In this document: positions 60,484-64,000 of the stretch, in pieces
Layout: every line of letters begins with the position of its first letter
Position numbering within the stretch: position 1 is the first letter of the stretch
NCBI GenBank assembly: GCA_016946835.1
Contig: JACVTC010000041.1
Coordinates: 513,501-577,500 of the forward strand
Reading direction: 5' to 3'
Length of the DNA stretch: 64,000 nucleotides
DNA from: Neocallimastix lanati (nom. inval.)
Lineage: Eukaryota; Neocallimastigomycota; Neocallimastigomycetes; Neocallimastigales; Neocallimastigaceae
The notes under the pieces: model-generated
Told to the model about the DNA's origin: nothing
What the model saw: only the letters and a program-made list of their open reading frames with translations
Databases searched by the model: none
Position numbers and translations under genes: made by a program

Positions 60484-63400
60484 ATCGTCAAAAAAATTGC
60501 TTCAGTCTGCCATCGTTCCAAAACAGTTGACATAAAAGAAGATGATGATTATGAAGAAACTGCTGATTTCCAAGAAGGTACTACTACGGATTATTACGAA
60601 GATTTTGATGATGAGTCGGATGGTTCCAAAGAATTGGATTACTTAGTAAACGTTATAAAGAGAAAGGCAAATCCTAAAGATGAAGAGACTAGTGACCAAA
60701 GAGGAAAGAGGGTTCACCGTAATCTAAGAGATGATCCTAAGCCAATAGTTACTCCAGGTTTACGAAAACAAAAAGAAAATCAATTAAGGGGAACATCGCG
60801 ACCAGTCAAAAAGCCAACAACTCAATTACATCCTTCGATTATGGCTCAACCCAGAATAGAGAAAGAAAAGAGGATTGAGAAAGAGCTAAGAGATAAGGAA
60901 AGAGCTAGTACTAGTACTTCTGTGGAAAATAATAAAAATAGTAATGTTAATATTATTAATGAAGAAACTTCTCAGGAAGGAAATAATTCTAAACAAACTT
61001 TAAATAAATTAATTCAAGAAAAATCATCAGAAAAGTCATCTGAAATTATGCCAACTAGAATTCCAAGAAGAATACAAATGCAAACTGATTGTGATAGTTA
61101 TGACGTGATCAAAGATTTAAACTCCAGTAATTGCAATATTACATTTGGACAATTATTGGACGTTGCTCCAAAGATACGGTCTCAAGTATCACAAGGACTT
61201 AAATTAGAAAAGAATAATACTAAAATTTCAGGTGCAGTGGATAATATGTGTGCTACTACAATAATAACGAACAATATAGATCATACATATAAAAGTAAAC
61301 ATCATGAACCACAAGAAGATGATATTGCTATGGTTGATGTAATAGTAGATGAAGTTCGTGGTAAGGCTTTAATAGATTCATGTAGCAACTTAAGTATTAT
61401 CACAAAGCAATTTTTAGATAAATTACCTTATCAGTATGAACCTATAGGAGTTAGTGCAGGACGAATACGTTTAGCAACGCTGAATGATGATTACTCAGAA
61501 GATGTGTTAATCAAAGTTCCCGTAAAAATTAATGAACTAGAACTACTTGTTACGTGTAGAATTATAGACAAGGAGGATCCATTCTATGATATATTAATCA
61601 ACCTCAAAACTCAAATTGATAACCAGTTATTTATACATCCAATTAGATATAGTCTTTGTCGATTTAATGATCAAGGTTTAATTGAAGAAATTGCACCTAT
61701 TAATAATGAATATGATGACGAAGAAAAATTATTATGTGTAATCAAAGCATTGAATCACCAAGAAGCTAAGCAACAATTGAAAACGATTGAAGGATTACCA
61801 CCCATAAAATATATATATGACACAGTTTTTCAAAGTACAATTAATTCAAATTATAGAGAAGCTATTACTAAATTACTTGAAGAATATATTGATATAAATG
61901 CAACTTCTTCTGAAGAATTAACACCTTCAGATTTATCACCACACAAAATTATTCTTAAGGAAGGAGTTAAACCTATTAAACAAAAATTTTATCGACTTAG
62001 TAAATTAAAAACAGATATCTTAAAAGAAGAATTAACCAAACTCATATATAAACGATTAATTGAACTTTCATGTTCAGAATGGTCATCACCAGTAGTACTT
62101 GTGCCTAAAAAGAACGGTAAATGGCGCCTGTGTATTGACTATAGGAAAGTAAATGAAGCAACTAAGAAGGATTCTTATTCTTTACCAAATATTGAGGAAA
62201 TTTTTGATAGCTTAGATGGAGCAAAAATCTTTTCAACATTAGATCTTTATTCCGGTTATCATCAAATATTAATGGATGATGATAGTGTTGAAATCACTAC
62301 CTTTACAACTAAGTTCGGAAACTACCAATTCAAGGTAATGCCCTTCGGTTTAACAGGTGCTCCAGCTACATTCCAAAGAGAAATGAACCGTATACTATTT
62401 CCCTTAATAGGAAAATGCGTCTATAACTTTATCGATGATATTTTAATCTACTCAAGAACTGAAGAAGAACATCTAGAACATCTTAAACAAGTCTTAGAAA
62501 TATTCAAGGAACATAAGTTAAAAATCAATATTGAAAAATGTTCTTTCATGCAAACTGAAGTAGAAGTACTGGGACATAAAGTATCCTCGGAAGGTTTAAG
62601 TCCATTGGAAATCAAAGTTAAAGCTATTAAAGAATGGAAGGCTCCCTCTAACATTCATGAACTTCGATCATTTTTAGGAGCCATTGGATATTATAGAAAT
62701 TTCATTAAGGACTTTGCAAAAGTTACTGCACCTCTATGCACTCTATTAAGAAAAGGTGTTAAGTTTGAATGGAAAAAGGAACAAGAAGAAAGTTTTAAAA
62801 TTCTTAAGGAAAGATTAATCAATGCCCCAATATTAAGATTTCCTAGATTCGATAGAGAATTTGTTATAAGAACAGATGCTTCCCATGATGGTATAGGCGG
62901 TGTGCTTTTACAAAAGGATGATGAAACTGGAAAGGAACATCCGGTTTATTATATTAGTAGAAGTTTATCTAAATCGGAAAAGAATTATGGAATTACGGAT
63001 CTAGAAGGTGCTGCTCTAATTTACTGTATTAATAAATTAAAATCTTATATTATGGGAAATCCTAAGCAAACTATAGTATATACAGATCATAGACCATTAA
63101 TCGGATTACTTAAAAGGAAGGAACCACAAAATTCTCGTCATACTAGATGGTGTTTGACTGTCAGTATGTTAGGAATTGATTTACGATATGAAACTGGAAA
63201 GAATAATGTTGTCGCAGATGCTTTATCAAGAATGAAAAATGAAAAAGAAAAAGTTGTCTTAACAACACAAATTATCAAGGAACAAGATGAAAACCTGCTT
63301 TCAAGAACCATTAAGGAATTTATTGAAGAAAAATTTACGACAATTGATGGTGTGGACTACTTTGTTGATGGCAATAATTATAGAAAATTAGTTACGGATA

Positions 63401-64000
63401 CAAAAGAAAAGTTTCAATTAATTTTTCAAGTACACAGTATAGGACACGAAGGCTATTACAAGACATACCAATGTTTGAAAAAGAGCTACTATTGGAACAA
63501 TATGGTTAATGACATTAAGCGAATTATAGGTAAATGTGAAAAATGTCAATTAAATAAATCTCAACCATACCCTGAACCAACGGAAGATAAACCAACGGAA
63601 GTGGAAGGACCATTTACTCACTTAGGATTGGACATTATAGGACCTCTAAGTAAAACCAGAAATAATAATCAATATATAATCGTTGTGGTTGATTATTTTA
63701 CTAAATGGGTTGAGGCAGAACCCACTGAAAATGTTACTTCTCAGGATGTGATAAAATTTTTAATTAATGTATTTGCTCGACACGGTGTACCTCAAATTAT
63801 CACTACTGATAATGGAACACAATTTACATCAGATATGACAAAAATCTTCCTTGATTTATATGATGTATATGTTAAATTTATCACTCCATATCATCCTGAA
63901 AGCAATGGTTTAGTTGAGAATCGTAATAAAGAAATTGGAAAATTATTACGATTACTAGGACAATAACACAAAGAATGGGATGAAATTTTACCATCTGCAC
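60457..64000 (+). CDS. pol: Ty3-2 Pol polyprotein (partial, internal stop)
   Basis: The frame is open from the -1 shift to a TAA at 63964-63966. An acidic/basic N-terminal spacer is followed by a protease whose active site reads LIDSCSNLSII (the usual DSG/DTG Gly is Cys here). Then come RT (FSTLDLYSGYHQI; YNFIDDILIYS), RNase H (VIRTDASHDGIGG), the integrase zinc domain (IGHEGYYKTYQ... CEKCQLN) and the DDE core (GLDIIGPLS, TTDNGTQFTS, HPESNGLVEN). After RLLGQ the stop interrupts sequence that continues HKEWDEILPSA to the window edge, parallel to element 1. The altered protease residue and the nonsense codon both point to loss of function. Confidence 0.92.

Larger units (their letters stand above)
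59321..64000 (+). mobile_element. Ty3/gypsy LTR retrotransposon 2 (partial, runs off the window)
   Basis: Internal region of a second Metaviridae element in + orientation: primer-binding site, leader, damaged gag, frameshift signal, pol. Its proteins are clearly related to element 1 but diverged. At least two gag frame breaks, an internal gag deletion and a pol stop near the window end indicate an older, inactive copy. Confidence 0.9.

Overview
The window looks like nuclear DNA of an anaerobic gut fungus (Neocallimastigomycota). The reasons are extreme A+T bias with long A/T homopolymers outside genes, spliceosomal introns, Asn-rich low-complexity proteins, and two copies of a bacterial-type pyruvate formate-lyase (PFL) with an N-terminal extension of the kind seen on hydrogenosomal PFL of these fungi. 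The genus cannot be read from the sequence.

Layout. Bases 1-3095 are gene-free. A two-exon C2H2 zinc-finger factor (Sfp1-like) lies at 3096-5167. Bases 6.7-8.1 kb hold decayed transposon coding, including a LINE 3' end. An ankyrin-repeat gene, modelled as five exons, spans 9761-15020. A short PFL relic lies at 15.44 kb. A decayed MULE DNA transposon with 106-108 bp terminal inverted repeats (16533-19805) contains an unusual back-to-back minisatellite. From 20675 to 52462 the window is organised by one large spaced inverted duplication of about 6.45 kb per arm. Each arm carries one PFL gene (21355-23784 minus; 49350-51779 plus) with the same 809-residue protein. The left arm was later split by a 7.3 kb Ty3/gypsy retrotransposon (26538-33833), while the right arm keeps the empty site. 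The 11.6 kb spacer holds an alpha/beta-hydrolase gene, a second MULE with a 9-10 bp target duplication, a decayed LINE, a third MULE relic, and a zinc-ribbon gene that straddles the inner breakpoint. Beyond the right arm are a membrane-anchored type-B carboxylesterase (54200-56218), a tRNA-like or SINE-like segment (57.8 kb), and the 5' part of a second Ty3/gypsy element that runs off the window end.

Functional picture. The cellular genes are PFL (pyruvate + CoA to acetyl-CoA + formate), two hydrolases, a transcription factor and an ankyrin scaffold; no operon logic applies. The main story is genome remodelling: a recent inverted duplication that doubled PFL dosage, then retrotransposition into one arm. 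The two Ty3 elements, although diverged, share the same gag-pol junction design: a classical -1 slippery heptamer, an 8-nt spacer and a hairpin with stem GGGAGT/ACTCCC and a 6-nt loop. All alignments here were done by eye; no searches were run.
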